Positions 45,576-54,535 of a DNA stretch of 64,000 bases are shown one piece after another. Source of the stretch: DP-19 sp036496285 (lineage in GTDB: Bacteria > Desulfobacterota > Binatia > UTPRO1). The DNA is taken from assembly GCA_036496285.1 (NCBI GenBank), contig DASXLI010000098.1, positions 1 to 64,000 of the forward strand, read 5' to 3'. Within the stretch, counting starts at the first letter, position 1; every line of letters begins with the position of its first letter. The notes under the pieces were generated by a model. The model was not told the DNA's origin, searched no databases, and saw only the letters and a program-made list of their open reading frames with translations. A program made the position numbers and the translations under genes.

Positions 45576-47018
45576 CTACTGCTGGATCTGCGCGAGCTTG
45601 CCCGGCGCGCCCTGCGCGTCCACCTCGAAGATGGCGAGCCACCGCCGGCTGTTTCCGGCCTCCCCGTGCACGACCTGGCGGATCGGGCCGACGGTGTCGA
45701 CGATCGCGGCACCGGTGGGGTTGGTCGTGAACCGGGCGAGCGGCTCGAGCGTCCCGCCGCCGCTCGCATCGCCCGCGAGCGCGAGCAGATAGGGTTGCTT
45801 CGGCGCGAGGCCGGTCGCGGACACCTGCAACACCTGCGTGATGCCCTGATCGAACAGCGCGACCGTGCTGGCGCGCGGCCCGCCGACCGGGCCGAGCGTG
45901 AGCTGCGCCGCTTGCCCGGCGAGCGCGAGCGGCTGGAGGTTGGCCATCCCGTGGCTGTCGACGGGAACCGCCTCGGGGACGTACACCAACGCCTGTGCGG
46001 CCTGACCGATCGGAATCGTCGCGACGACCTGGTTCGTCAGCGTGTCGATGACACTCACCGTGTCGCCGTTCTCGTTGCCGACGTACACCCGCGTCCCGTC
46101 GCCGGACGGCCAGATGCCGTGCGGCAGCAATCCGACCGGGATCGACGCCACGCGCTCAAACGTGTCCGCGCGATAGACCTGCACCTGGTTCAACCCGCCG
46201 ACCGTCACGTAGGCGAAGCGGCCGTTGGCGTTGCGCACGAGGTTCACGTGGTTGGTGATCGGTCCCGTGTCGAGCACCTTGCGCACCGCGAACGGCGGCT
46301 GTCCGTCGATCACCATGGTCCGGCCGACGTCCTTCAGGGTCAGCCAGACCTGATCGCCCTCGGGCGCCATGGCGATGTTGGGGCAGAAAGGTGATTCCTG
46401 CTTCACCGTCGCTACCCGCTTGTGGGTCTTGGCATCGATGACCGCGAGCTCGGGGGTGAAGCTCGAGCAGACGAACCCGTACTTCCCATCCGGCGAGAAG
46501 ATCTGCATGCCCGGACCCGGCGCCAGAGTGACGCGGCTCTTCTCCGCGTAGGTCGTGCCGTCCAGCACCTGCACGTAGTCTTCACCGCGCACCGTCACCC
46601 ACAGCTCGCGCCCGTCGGGGGTGAAGAAGGCTTCGTGCGGCGAGCGACCGACGTAGACCGTACGCTTCACGGCGTTCGTCGCGGTGTCGATGAGGGTGAC
46701 GGAGTTCGAGCCGACCGAGACGACGGCGAGGGTCTTGTGGTCGGGCGAGAATCCGAGCCCGTGAACGAGGAGCTGGCCTTTGTAAAGAGGGCTCAGGTTC
46801 GCGGGCTGCGGGTCGCCGAGGCGGATTTGCCCGACGAGCTCATTCCGTGAGGGGTCGATCACGGAGACGGTGTTGGAGAACTGCTCGGCGACGTACACGC
46901 GGTCGCGCGCGCTGACGGGAATGTCGGGAGCGGCCGCCCGGCCGGGCACCTGGCCGGCTTCGGCGGCTCCGTGCAGGAGCGTCACCACGAGCGCGGCGGC
47001 GTGGAACCAGGTACGCAT
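45576..47018 (-). CDS. YVTN/YncE-type beta-propeller protein
   Basis: 480 residues with a signal peptide (ALVVTLLHGAAEA). The propeller repeats are clear: VYVAEQFSNTVSVIDPSRNELVGQI, NSVTLIDTATNAVKRTV, RVYVGNENGDTVSVIDTLTNQVVATIPIG, plus HEAFFTPDGRELWVTVRG. The last 100 residues form an extra beta-domain. It begins 3 nt after the stop of a DUF305 lipoprotein and is therefore co-expressed. Such pairs often lie in copper- or metal-stress loci; no metal resistance gene is adjacent, so the role is not established. Confidence 0.82.
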   Translation of the reverse strand: MRTWFHAAALVVTLLHGAAEAGQVPGRAAAPDIPVSARDRVYVAEQFSNTVSVIDPSRNELVGQIRLGDPQPANLSPLYKGQLLVHGLGFSPDHKTLAVVSVGSNSVTLIDTATNAVKRTVYVGRSPHEAFFTPDGRELWVTVRGEDYVQVLDGTTYAEKSRVTLAPGPGMQIFSPDGKYGFVCSSFTPELAVIDAKTHKRVATVKQESPFCPNIAMAPEGDQVWLTLKDVGRTMVIDGQPPFAVRKVLDTGPITNHVNLVRNANGRFAYVTVGGLNQVQVYRADTFERVASIPVGLLPHGIWPSGDGTRVYVGNENGDTVSVIDTLTNQVVATIPIGQAAQALVYVPEAVPVDSHGMANLQPLALAGQAAQLTLGPVGGPRASTVALFDQGITQVLQVSATGLAPKQPYLLALAGDASGGGTLEPLARFTTNPTGAAIVDTVGPIRQVVHGEAGNSRRWLAIFEVDAQGAPGKLAQIQQ

Positions 47019-47021
47019 CGC

Positions 47022-47384
47022 TCAGTGTTGCGGCGGCGAGGTCGCCGCCATGGCGTCGAGCGCGCGCTGCATGACGTCGATCTCCTGCCGTTGGGTGACG
47101 ACGATCTCCTGCGCGAGTCGCTTGAGACCGGGATCCTTGCCGTAGCGCAGCTCGAGGAGCGCCATGTCGACGGCCCCCTGGTGATGCGGAATCATCATGG
47201 CGGCGAAGTCACGGTCGGGGTTGCCGGAGCTGGCGATCGCCATGCCGGCGTCCATGCGCGTCATCGCGGCAGTCATCTCCGCGTCGAAGGCTCCGGGACC
47301 GTGGCTCATGCTGGCCAACGTGCATCCGCCGACGAGCGCGAGCACCGCGAGACCTCCTACGAGCACGAGCAGTTGTCTGCGCAT
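47022..47384 (-). CDS. DUF305 lipoprotein
   Basis: 120 residues from ATG 47384; the lipobox is LVGGC after a short basic start (MRRQLLVL). The mature domain has FAAMMIPHHQGAVDMALLEL and IVVTQRQEIDVMQRAL, the DUF305 ferritin-like signature with paired His and many Met, suggestive of metal (copper) binding. First gene of an operon with the propeller gene that follows after 3 nt. Confidence 0.85.
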   Translation of the reverse strand: MRRQLLVLVGGLAVLALVGGCTLASMSHGPGAFDAEMTAAMTRMDAGMAIASSGNPDRDFAAMMIPHHQGAVDMALLELRYGKDPGLKRLAQEIVVTQRQEIDVMQRALDAMAATSPPQH

Positions 47385-47437
47385 GACCGGCCTCCGACTG
47401 AGCCTGCTCCTTACCATCCGGGAACGCGGCTACGCCA

Positions 47438-47950
47438 CTACGGGAGAGTGGGACGATGGGGGCGGGCCTCGTTCATCCCGTGCGCGAGCTTCCCCACCAA
47501 CCGTACCAGCGCGTCGAAGTCGCTGCGGCGCCAATTCCGGAAGAGCGCGAGGGCCATGCGCTCGCGCGCGGCGTCGACCGCATCCGTCGCGGCCTTCCCC
47601 CGACGAGTGATCACTGCCTCGCGTACCCGTCCGTCCGCCGTGTTGCTGCGTCGCCGTACCAATCCGAGCTCCTCGAGTCGTGCCACCTGCCGGCTGACGG
47701 TCGTGTAGTCACGGCCGACGCGCCCCGCGAGATCGACGATCCCGATCGGGCCCAGCCGCTCGATCAACACGAGGGGCGGGAACAGGGCCCGTTCGAGGGA
47801 CAGTCCGGCCATCTCGAGCATCGCCGCGTCGCGCTCGGGCCGGACCATCACGCTCACGACGTCGATCAGCGAGCGATGCAGCTGCGGCAGGATCTCCCTG
47901 ATGTGTGCATTATACACTTTCTCGCTTGACGCCCGGCTACGCGTGGCCAT
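47438..47950 (-). CDS. MarR-family transcriptional regulator
   Basis: 170 residues with the winged helix: FPPLVLIERLGPIGIVDLAGRVGRDYTTVSRQVARLEELGLVRRRS (shown as the continuous MarR segment), then GRVREAVITRRGK. The first 17 codons overlap one of two near-identical operator-like sites. It is divergent from the flavin monooxygenase gene at 47981, with 30 nt between starts, and 54 nt upstream of the DUF305 operon. It is the likely repressor of the monooxygenase and of itself; the ligand is unknown. Confidence 0.9.
   Translation of the reverse strand: MATRSRASSEKVYNAHIREILPQLHRSLIDVVSVMVRPERDAAMLEMAGLSLERALFPPLVLIERLGPIGIVDLAGRVGRDYTTVSRQVARLEELGLVRRRSNTADGRVREAVITRRGKAATDAVDAARERMALALFRNWRRSDFDALVRLVGKLAHGMNEARPHRPTLP
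47902..47917. promoter_or_regulatory. MarR operator-like site 1
   Basis: TGTGTGCATTATACAC, an imperfect palindrome, lies within the first codons of the MarR gene. The same 16-mer with one base change is at 47952. The two copies are 50 bp apart, about five helical turns, as expected for cooperative binding by dimers. Confidence 0.6.
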
Positions 47951-47954
47951 ATGT
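47926..47954 (+). promoter_or_regulatory. Putative promoter of the flavin monooxygenase gene
   Basis: TTGACG (47926-47931) and ATATGT (47949-47954) are 17 bp apart. The second operator-like site begins inside the -10 hexamer, so a bound MarR dimer would block polymerase. Confidence 0.45.
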
Positions 47955-47967
47955 GTGCATCATACAC
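47952..47967. promoter_or_regulatory. MarR operator-like site 2
   Basis: TGTGTGCATCATACAC, 15 of 16 identical to the copy at 47902. It sits between the divergent starts of the MarR and monooxygenase genes and overlaps the predicted -10 box of the latter. Confidence 0.65.
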
Positions 47968-47980
47968 ATAGGAGCGCGGC

Positions 47981-49504
47981 ATGGAAGACCGAGGTTGCAT
48001 CGGCGTTCTCATCTGCGGCGCAGGAGTTGCGGGGCTCACGCTGGCGATCGAGCTTGCTCGGCGGGACGTGTCGTTCCGCCTGATCGACAAGCTCCCAGGG
48101 CCGTTCGACGGCTCGCGCGGCAAGGGCATCCAACCACGCACCCTGGAGGTCTTCGAGGATCTCGGCGTCGTCGATCGGATCGCTGCCGCGGGCGGCTCGT
48201 ATCCGCCGCAGCGCCTCCATCGGCCCGACGGCACCTTCGATGAGACACAAAACGTGGCCATCGAGCCGCCGACCGCGGACGAGCCCTACCGGACACCGCT
48301 CCTGGTTCCGCAGTCGCGGACCGAGGCGGTCATGCGCGAACGGCTCGCCGAGCTCGGGCACGTGCCCGAGTACGGGAATGCGCTGCAGGCATTCGAGCAG
48401 GACGCCGACATGGTCACAGCACACGTGGTCGCGCTCGGCCGTACCGAGATGGTCCGTTGCCGCTATCTCATCGGCAGCGACGGTGGGCGTTCCCTCGTCC
48501 GCGACGGCCTGCAGCTCGGATTCCCGGGCAAGACGCTGGGCGTACGGGCGATCGTCGCCGATATCGTGCTCGACGGCCTGACGCGCGACGCCTGGCATCG
48601 GTTCCACGAAGGCGACATGACGCGGCAGCTTTCCTTCTGTCCGCTGCCGCACGGCGAGCTGTTCCAGCTCCAGGCGCCGATCCCGCTCGAGGGCGACGTG
48701 GATCTCTCCACGGAGGGTCTGCAGGCGTTCGTCGACGCGCGCCTTCCCGGCGACCGTCTCGTCGTGCGCGGGGTCGCCTGGGCGTCCGCCTACAGCATGA
48801 ACGCCCGGCTCGCCGATCGCTACCGGGTCGGCCGCGTATTCTTGATGGGCGACGCGGCCCATATCCATCCGCCGACGGGCGGTCAGGGGCTGAACACCAG
48901 CGTGCAGGACGCCTACAATCTCGGCTGGAAGCTCGAAGCGGTGCTGGCGGGCGCGCCTGATGCGCTCCTCGAGACCTACGCGGAGGAGCGGCGCCCGATC
49001 GCGGCGGACATGCTCGGGCTGGCCACGGATCTCCTGGAGAAGGCCCGGCAAGGCGACATGCGCCGCGGGCGAGAGGTGCACCAGCTCGATCTCGGGTATC
49101 CCTGGTCATCGCTGTCGCTGCGCTCGCCGGAGCGTCGCGGACGCGTGGCAGCCGGCGATCGCGCGCCGGACGCACCGCTCCGCGGCGCCGCCGGCCAGCC
49201 CACGCGGCTCTTCGATCTCCTCCGGGGGCCGCACTGGACGCTGCTCACGCGAGGACGCGACGCCGCGGGATTGCCGATCGCGGGCCGGAGGCTACACATC
49301 CATCGGATCGGTCCGTCTGGCGACGTCCAGGACGTCGAGAATCGCCTGAGCACCACCTACGGCATGAGGGACGGCGATCACCTGCTGGTTCGTCCGGACG
49401 GCTACGTCGGCGCGTTGGTGACGGCCGCCGAGGGGGCGCGGATCGGAGACTACCTGTCGCGCGTCCGCTGCGACCGGTCGCTCGATCGCGATCGGATGAC
49501 GTAG
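47981..49504 (+). CDS. FAD-dependent monooxygenase, aromatic hydroxylase type
   Basis: 507 residues of the PheA/TfdB-like class A flavoprotein hydroxylase family. GAGVAGLTLAIELARR binds the ADP of FAD; the later GDAAHIHPPTGGQGLNTSVQDAYNLGWKL holds the FAD ribityl motif. The C-terminal 120 residues are a thioredoxin-like domain, as in phenol hydroxylases. Reaction: NAD(P)H- and oxygen-dependent hydroxylation of an aromatic; exact substrate unknown. The MarR gene is divergent and shares an operator, consistent with induction by an aromatic ligand. Confidence 0.9.
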   Translation: MEDRGCIGVLICGAGVAGLTLAIELARRDVSFRLIDKLPGPFDGSRGKGIQPRTLEVFEDLGVVDRIAAAGGSYPPQRLHRPDGTFDETQNVAIEPPTADEPYRTPLLVPQSRTEAVMRERLAELGHVPEYGNALQAFEQDADMVTAHVVALGRTEMVRCRYLIGSDGGRSLVRDGLQLGFPGKTLGVRAIVADIVLDGLTRDAWHRFHEGDMTRQLSFCPLPHGELFQLQAPIPLEGDVDLSTEGLQAFVDARLPGDRLVVRGVAWASAYSMNARLADRYRVGRVFLMGDAAHIHPPTGGQGLNTSVQDAYNLGWKLEAVLAGAPDALLETYAEERRPIAADMLGLATDLLEKARQGDMRRGREVHQLDLGYPWSSLSLRSPERRGRVAAGDRAPDAPLRGAAGQPTRLFDLLRGPHWTLLTRGRDAAGLPIAGRRLHIHRIGPSGDVQDVENRLSTTYGMRDGDHLLVRPDGYVGALVTAAEGARIGDYLSRVRCDRSLDRDRMT

Positions 49505-49517
49505 AATCCCCGACCCG

Positions 49518-50594
49518 ATGCACCCCTGGGCCGTCGCGTGTGCGATTCTCCTGGCGCTCGTCATCCTCTGGGATGCGTTCCAGACGATCGTGCTTTCCCG
49601 CCGGGTATTCCGGCGGCTCCGACTGTCCCGCCTCTTCTACTTGATCTTCTGGACGCCATGGCGCGCCGTCGCGCACCGCATTCCTCCGGACAACCGACGC
49701 GAGAACGTCCTCACCGTGTTCGGACCCCTGTCGCTGCTCCTGCTGATCGCGCTCTGGGCGGTCGGGCTGGTCGTGACGTTCGCGCTCCTCCATTGGGGAC
49801 TCGGATCGCACGTCGTGGATGCCCAGGGTGGATCGGGATTCGGAGTCGATCTGTACATGAGCGGCACGACGTTCTTCACGCTCGGCCTGGGCGACGTCAC
49901 ACCGCACACGGCGCTCACTCGCGTACTGACCGTGCTGGAGTCTGGCATCGGGTTCGCGTTCCTGGCGCTCGTGATCGGCTACGTGCCCTTGATCTCGCAG
50001 GCGTTCTCGCGGCGTGAGGCCAGCATCTCGATGCTCGACGCGAGCGCCGGCTCCCCCCCGACGGCCGCCCGGCTTCTGCTCGAGCATTTCCGCGATGACG
50101 ATGCCGACCTCCGGGGACTGCTCCGCGACTGGGAGCGATGGTCCGCGGAGCTCCTCGAGAGCCACATCTCCTTTCCGGTGCTTGCGTATTTCCGGTCCCA
50201 GCACGACAACCAATCGTGGGTCGCCGCATTGACGGCGGTGCTCGACGTATGCGCTCTCCTGATCACGCGGATCGAGGAACGCCCCATCCCGACGGCGCGT
50301 CGGACGTTCGCGATGGCGCGTCACGCGGTCGTCGACCTCTGCGCGGTGTTCCACCTGCAGCCGCTCGATCCCCCGGTCGATCGCCTTCCGTCGGTGGACG
50401 AGAAGCGGTTCGAGGCCCTCATCGCTCCCGTGGACGCGCGCTTCCGCGCGGAGGAAGACTCCGCCGCCAAGCTCAAGGCGCTGCGCGCCACCTACGAGCC
50501 GTACGTCCACGCGCTGTCGCACTTCTTGTTGATGCCCCTCCCCCGATGGATTCCTCCGGCTGACATGCCCGACCGATGGCACGCGATCAGATAG
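49518..50594 (+). CDS. Two-TM ion channel-like protein with cytosolic domain
   Basis: 358 residues. Hydrophobic N-terminal segments include AVACAILLALVILWDAF and LSLLLLIALWAVGLVVTFALLHW; a pore loop TTFFTLGLGDVTP follows and then ESGIGFAFLALVIGYVPL. The layout matches Ion_trans_2-type K channels, but the selectivity filter is TLGLGD instead of TxGYGD. The C-terminal 180 residues are cytosolic and helical, without an RCK motif. Close upstream, the flavin monooxygenase ends 13 nt before the ATG. Confidence 0.75.
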   Translation: MHPWAVACAILLALVILWDAFQTIVLSRRVFRRLRLSRLFYLIFWTPWRAVAHRIPPDNRRENVLTVFGPLSLLLLIALWAVGLVVTFALLHWGLGSHVVDAQGGSGFGVDLYMSGTTFFTLGLGDVTPHTALTRVLTVLESGIGFAFLALVIGYVPLISQAFSRREASISMLDASAGSPPTAARLLLEHFRDDDADLRGLLRDWERWSAELLESHISFPVLAYFRSQHDNQSWVAALTAVLDVCALLITRIEERPIPTARRTFAMARHAVVDLCAVFHLQPLDPPVDRLPSVDEKRFEALIAPVDARFRAEEDSAAKLKALRATYEPYVHALSHFLLMPLPRWIPPADMPDRWHAIR

Positions 50595-50616
50595 ACCTTC
50601 GCAGAGGAGCAACCCG

Positions 50617-51438
50617 ATGAGCACGATCACGACCAAGGACGGTACCGAAATCTACTTCAACGATTGGGGAACGGGTCAGCCGGTCGTCTTCAGCCATGGC
50701 TGGCCGTTGACTGCCGAGGCGTTCGAGGACCAGATGTTCTTCCTCGCCTCGCGCGGGTACCGGTGCATCGCGCACGATCGCCGCGGTCATGGCCGCTCGA
50801 GCCAGCCGTGGCAGGGGAACGATCTCGACACCTACGCCGACGACCTCGCCACGCTCGTCGAGGCGCTCGATCTGAAGAGCGCCGTCCACGTCGGGCACTC
50901 CACGGGCGGTGGCGAGGTCACCAGGTACATCGGCCGCCACAGCACGCGGCGCGTGGCGAAGGTCGTCCTGATCGGCGCCATCCCGCCGCTGATGCTGAAG
51001 ACCGACGCGAACTCCGGCGGGCTGCCGCTCGAGGTGTTCGATCAGCTACGCGCCGGTGTCGCCGCCGACCGCTCCCAGTTCTGGAGGGATCTCAGCCTGC
51101 CCTTCTACGGCTACAACAGGCCGGGCGCGAAGATCTCCGAGGGCGTACGGGAGGCGTTCTGGCGCCAAGGCATGCTGGCCGGGTTTCCTGCCTCGTACTT
51201 CTGCATCAAGGCATTCTCCGAGACCGATCTCACCACGGACCTCGGGAAGTTCGATGTGCCGACCCTCGTCTTGCACGGCGACGACGACCAGATCGTCCCG
51301 ATCGGCGCCGCCGCGATGCGCTCGTCCAAGCTGATCAAAGGCGCGACGCTCAAGGTCTACAAGGGCGCTCCCCACGGCATGTGCACGACCCTCAAGGATC
51401 AGGTGAACGCGGATCTGCTGGAGTTCCTGAAGTCCTGA
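50617..51438 (+). CDS. Alpha/beta hydrolase, cofactor-free haloperoxidase/arylesterase type
   Basis: 273 residues, the usual length. Nucleophile in GHSTGGGE (Ser about 95), the acid in HGDDDQIVPI (about 227) and the base in GAPHGM (about 252); SHGWPL supplies the oxyanion hole. The sequence closely follows the non-haem chloroperoxidase/perhydrolase group, which hydrolyse aryl esters and form peracids. Its last 40 nt overlap the end of the convergent flavoprotein gene. Confidence 0.92.
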   Translation: MSTITTKDGTEIYFNDWGTGQPVVFSHGWPLTAEAFEDQMFFLASRGYRCIAHDRRGHGRSSQPWQGNDLDTYADDLATLVEALDLKSAVHVGHSTGGGEVTRYIGRHSTRRVAKVVLIGAIPPLMLKTDANSGGLPLEVFDQLRAGVAADRSQFWRDLSLPFYGYNRPGAKISEGVREAFWRQGMLAGFPASYFCIKAFSETDLTTDLGKFDVPTLVLHGDDDQIVPIGAAAMRSSKLIKGATLKVYKGAPHGMCTTLKDQVNADLLEFLKS

Positions 51439-52826
51439 GCGGGAACCTCGGCGAACAACTCGTTCAGCCCCTCGGCCATCGTCGGGTGTGCGAGAATGGC
51501 GTCACGGAGGGTCGTGTACGGGAGCCCGCCGAGCATCGCCGTCTGTACGGTGGCGACGACCTCCCCGGCTTCACTGCCCAGCATCGTGAAGCCGAGAATC
51601 CGGTCCCCTGAGGCCTCGACGAGTACCTTCATCAATCCGGCCATCTCACCCGTCGTGTGGGTGCGCAACACGGCGCCCATCGGCAACCTCCCGACCCGGA
51701 CCGTGATCCCGCGGCGTTGCGCCTCGGTTTCCGTCATGCCGACGCGCGCAAGCGGCGGGTCGGTGAACAAGCAGAACGGAACGATGCGATCCCGCGTGCT
51801 GCGACTTCGACCCGCCAGGTTGTCCCGGACGATCCGGAAGTCGTCCGCGGACACATGGGTGAACTGTGGACCGCCGTTGCACTCGCCGATCGCCCATACG
51901 TCGGGCGCCGTCGTCTCGAGGCGCTCGTTGACCGTCACGTAACCACGCGCGTCCAGCGCGACGCCGGCCACGTCGAGGCCGATGTCGGCAGTGTTGGGCG
52001 TGCGCCCGGTCGCCACCAGGATGTCGCTGGCCTCGATGCGTCGCTCGTCTCCCCCCACCCGCACACGCAAGCGGACACCCTCTCCGGAGCGTCCCTCGAC
52101 CGACGCCACCTCGGCGCCCAGCAGGCATGCGATCTCCTCGCCGTCCAGAATGCGCCGAATCTCCTCGGCGACGTCGGGATCCTCGCGAGGGAGGAGACGG
52201 GGTTGATCCGCGATCACCGTCACGCGGCTGCCGAACCGGCGATACGCCTGGGCGAACTCGAGCCCGACATACCCGCCGCCGAGTACGATCAGGTGGTCGG
52301 GCACGCGATCGAGCTCGAGGAGCTCGATATTGGTCAACGGCCGGGAATCCGCCAGCCCCGCGCTCGGCGGCATCATCGCGTGGGTACCGAGGTTCAGGAA
52401 GACTCGATCCCCGGACACGACGCGCGTCCCGCCGCCGTTCAGGCGCACCTCGAGCGTCTTCGGCGCGACGAACCGTCCCGCGCCCATGATCAACTCCGTG
52501 CCGCTGCGTTCGTAGCGCTCGAGATGTGCCGCCACCTCCCCTGCCACCATGTCGCGCTTCCGCTGCCGGACCTGGGCCATGTCGGTCTTGTAGGGACCCG
52601 TCACGAGCCCGAACCTCGCCGCATGGTGGACGAGGTCCGCGACCTTGGCGCTCCAGATCTCGTTCTTGCTCGGCATGCAGTTGACGTTGGGGCACGATCC
52701 GCCGATCCATCGTCGCTCGACCATGGCCGTCCGATGCCCCGCGCTCGCCATGTGCCAGGCCAGGAGCTTTCCACCCGCGCCGCTCCCCAGAATGAGGATC
52801 TCGTACCGCTCAGTCGGCATGTTCAT
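51399..52826 (-). CDS. Mercuric-reductase-like FAD/NAD(P) disulphide oxidoreductase
   Basis: 475 residues of the class I pyridine nucleotide-disulphide oxidoreductase family. ILGSGAGGKLLAWHMASAG binds FAD, GGSCPNVNCMPSK carries the redox CxxxxC, LGGGYVGLEFAQAYRRFG binds NAD(P)H, and the dimer domain follows. The N-terminal heavy-metal domain and the C-terminal Cys pair of MerA are absent, so mercury reduction is unlikely; substrate unknown. ATG 52826 overlaps the 3' end of the aldo/keto reductase gene by 17 nt, indicating an operon. It is a paralogue of the gene at 60396. Confidence 0.88.
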   Translation of the reverse strand: MNMPTERYEILILGSGAGGKLLAWHMASAGHRTAMVERRWIGGSCPNVNCMPSKNEIWSAKVADLVHHAARFGLVTGPYKTDMAQVRQRKRDMVAGEVAAHLERYERSGTELIMGAGRFVAPKTLEVRLNGGGTRVVSGDRVFLNLGTHAMMPPSAGLADSRPLTNIELLELDRVPDHLIVLGGGYVGLEFAQAYRRFGSRVTVIADQPRLLPREDPDVAEEIRRILDGEEIACLLGAEVASVEGRSGEGVRLRVRVGGDERRIEASDILVATGRTPNTADIGLDVAGVALDARGYVTVNERLETTAPDVWAIGECNGGPQFTHVSADDFRIVRDNLAGRSRSTRDRIVPFCLFTDPPLARVGMTETEAQRRGITVRVGRLPMGAVLRTHTTGEMAGLMKVLVEASGDRILGFTMLGSEAGEVVATVQTAMLGGLPYTTLRDAILAHPTMAEGLNELFAEVPAQDFRNSSRSAFT

Positions 52827-53697
52827 CTCCCCTTTCGGCGATGCCGTTCAGGGCCGCGATCGCGTCGCTCGGTAACGCCAGCTCGGCCGCCGCGAGGTTC
52901 TCCCGCAGATGCCCGATCGACGAGGTGCCGGGGATCAAGAGGACGTTGGAGGCGCGGCGCAGCAGCCACGCGAGCGCGACCTGCATTGGCGTGGCGCCGA
53001 GGCGCCGCGCGACGTCGGACAGGATCGTGGACTGCAGCGGGGTGAACCCGCCGAGCGGAAAGAACGGCACGTAGGCGATGCCGTCGCGGGCGAGATCGTC
53101 GATCAGGGCGTCGTCGGTCCGATGAGCCACATTGTACGCATTCTGCACGCAGACGATCGGCACCATGCGCCGCGCTTCCGCGATCTGGGTGGGCGTGACG
53201 TTGCTGAGCCCGATGTGACGCACCAGGCTCTTGCGTTGGAGGTCGGCCAGCACGCTCACGAACGGCTCGATCGAGCCCTCGGCGGGCTCATGGATGCTGA
53301 ACATGCCGCGGAAATTGACGACGTCGAGCACGTCCAATCGTAGGTGGCGCAGGTTGTCGTGGACTGCCTGCGTCAGCTCTTCGGGCGAGAGCGCGGGGAG
53401 CCACGACCCGGCCTCGCTGCGGCGGGCGCAGATCTTGGTGACGATGACGAGATCGTCGGGATAGGGATGCAGCGCCTCGCGGATCAGGTGATTCGTGACG
53501 TGCGGGCCGTAGAAATCCGAGGTGTCGATGTGATTCACGCCGCGGGCAACTGCGTCGCGCAGGACGGCGCGCGCGCCGTCAGGATCCCTGGGCGGGCCGA
53601 ACACGCCGGGCCCCGCGAGCTGCATGGCGCCATAGCCGAGCCGCCTCACGACGCGGTCGCCAAGCGCGAATGTGCCGGCACGATCGATGCTAGCCAC
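52810..53697 (-). CDS. Aldo/keto reductase
   Basis: 295 residues, TIM-barrel NADPH-dependent reductase. Motifs: LGYGAMQLAGPGVFG, NHIDTSDFYGPHVTN with the Asp and Tyr, VIVTKI with the Lys, IGLSNVTPTQI and CVQNAYN. The catalytic His of classical members aligns with DVVNFRG, as in the AKR groups that use NLR or NFR there. GTG 53697 is preceded by AGGAGG. First gene of the operon with the flavoprotein. Confidence 0.9.
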   Translation of the reverse strand: MASIDRAGTFALGDRVVRRLGYGAMQLAGPGVFGPPRDPDGARAVLRDAVARGVNHIDTSDFYGPHVTNHLIREALHPYPDDLVIVTKICARRSEAGSWLPALSPEELTQAVHDNLRHLRLDVLDVVNFRGMFSIHEPAEGSIEPFVSVLADLQRKSLVRHIGLSNVTPTQIAEARRMVPIVCVQNAYNVAHRTDDALIDDLARDGIAYVPFFPLGGFTPLQSTILSDVARRLGATPMQVALAWLLRRASNVLLIPGTSSIGHLRENLAAAELALPSDAIAALNGIAERGDEHAD

Positions 53698-53795
53698 GCC
53701 GACCTCCTGTCGAGGTGGAGGGGAGTTCGAGATCCCGAATAGCGTACTTACTCGATGCCGGGAACCGAGGAAGGTTGCGTTCGCGCCATTCCCCG

Positions 53796-54371
53796 CTACG
53801 GGGCGGGGAGCGGATCGGCGTTGGCGGAGTTGAAGGCCTGGACGCCCGCCTCGTTGTCGCCGTCGAACGGCGTCACGGGGCTGTCGGCCCCCAGGCAGAA
53901 GTCGTCGTCCGCCGGGTCGGCAAACCACACACCGATTCGGTTGAGATCGACCCGGACGCGCTTGCCGTCGACGAGCGTGGACGAGAAGGCCTCCTGGACG
54001 ATCAGCTTGAACGTGTTGTCCCCGTCTCCGTTCTTGTCGGTGCTGAAGTCGCCGATGTACTCGGCCGCGCCGAACGGCGTCCCGGCCTGCTCGAGCAGAA
54101 AGACCGCAAAGGCCCGGTTGGGCGGCAGGCTGAGGGCATGGATCTCGAAGCTGTCGAAACCGTCCTTCTCTGTGGTGGGTGTCACCGTGACGCCGAGTGT
54201 GGCGTCGGGCATGCACTGCGCCAGCTGCGCAGAAGAGGGCGTCAGTGCCAGCTCGACCTTCGGATCTTCGCCCATCGCGGAGCTGCCGCAAGCAACGAGG
54301 CACAATGCCCCCAGCAGAACCATGGCGTTCCTCACGTCGTTCACGTTCATCAGCTTCTTCATGGCCGTCAC
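53796..54371 (-). CDS. Lipoprotein of unknown function, 191 aa
   Basis: Lipoprotein signal LLGALCLVACGSS. The mature part is beta-rich, with DGFDSFEIHALSLPPNRAFAVFLLEQAGTPFGAAEYIGDFSTDKNGDG as its most distinctive segment (described by key residues FEIHALSLPP and AEYIGDF). It resembles small exported lipoproteins seen in Deltaproteobacteria; no catalytic motif. ATG 54371 is the furthest start and ATG 54362 or 54347 are alternatives. Confidence 0.65.
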   Translation of the reverse strand: MTAMKKLMNVNDVRNAMVLLGALCLVACGSSAMGEDPKVELALTPSSAQLAQCMPDATLGVTVTPTTEKDGFDSFEIHALSLPPNRAFAVFLLEQAGTPFGAAEYIGDFSTDKNGDGDNTFKLIVQEAFSSTLVDGKRVRVDLNRIGVWFADPADDDFCLGADSPVTPFDGDNEAGVQAFNSANADPLPAP

Positions 54372-54535
54372 CTCATTCTCGCTACGCCTGGCGCGCGATC
54401 GCGGATGCGGCGGACGGCAGTGCCGCGTTTCCTAGGCAACCCCAGAGCTACGCGGCCGCCGATCACCCCCCCTTGACGCACTCGCGTCCCGGGACTAGCC
54501 GCGAATTGTCTACCCCCGCGGATGGAGCGTGGCAC

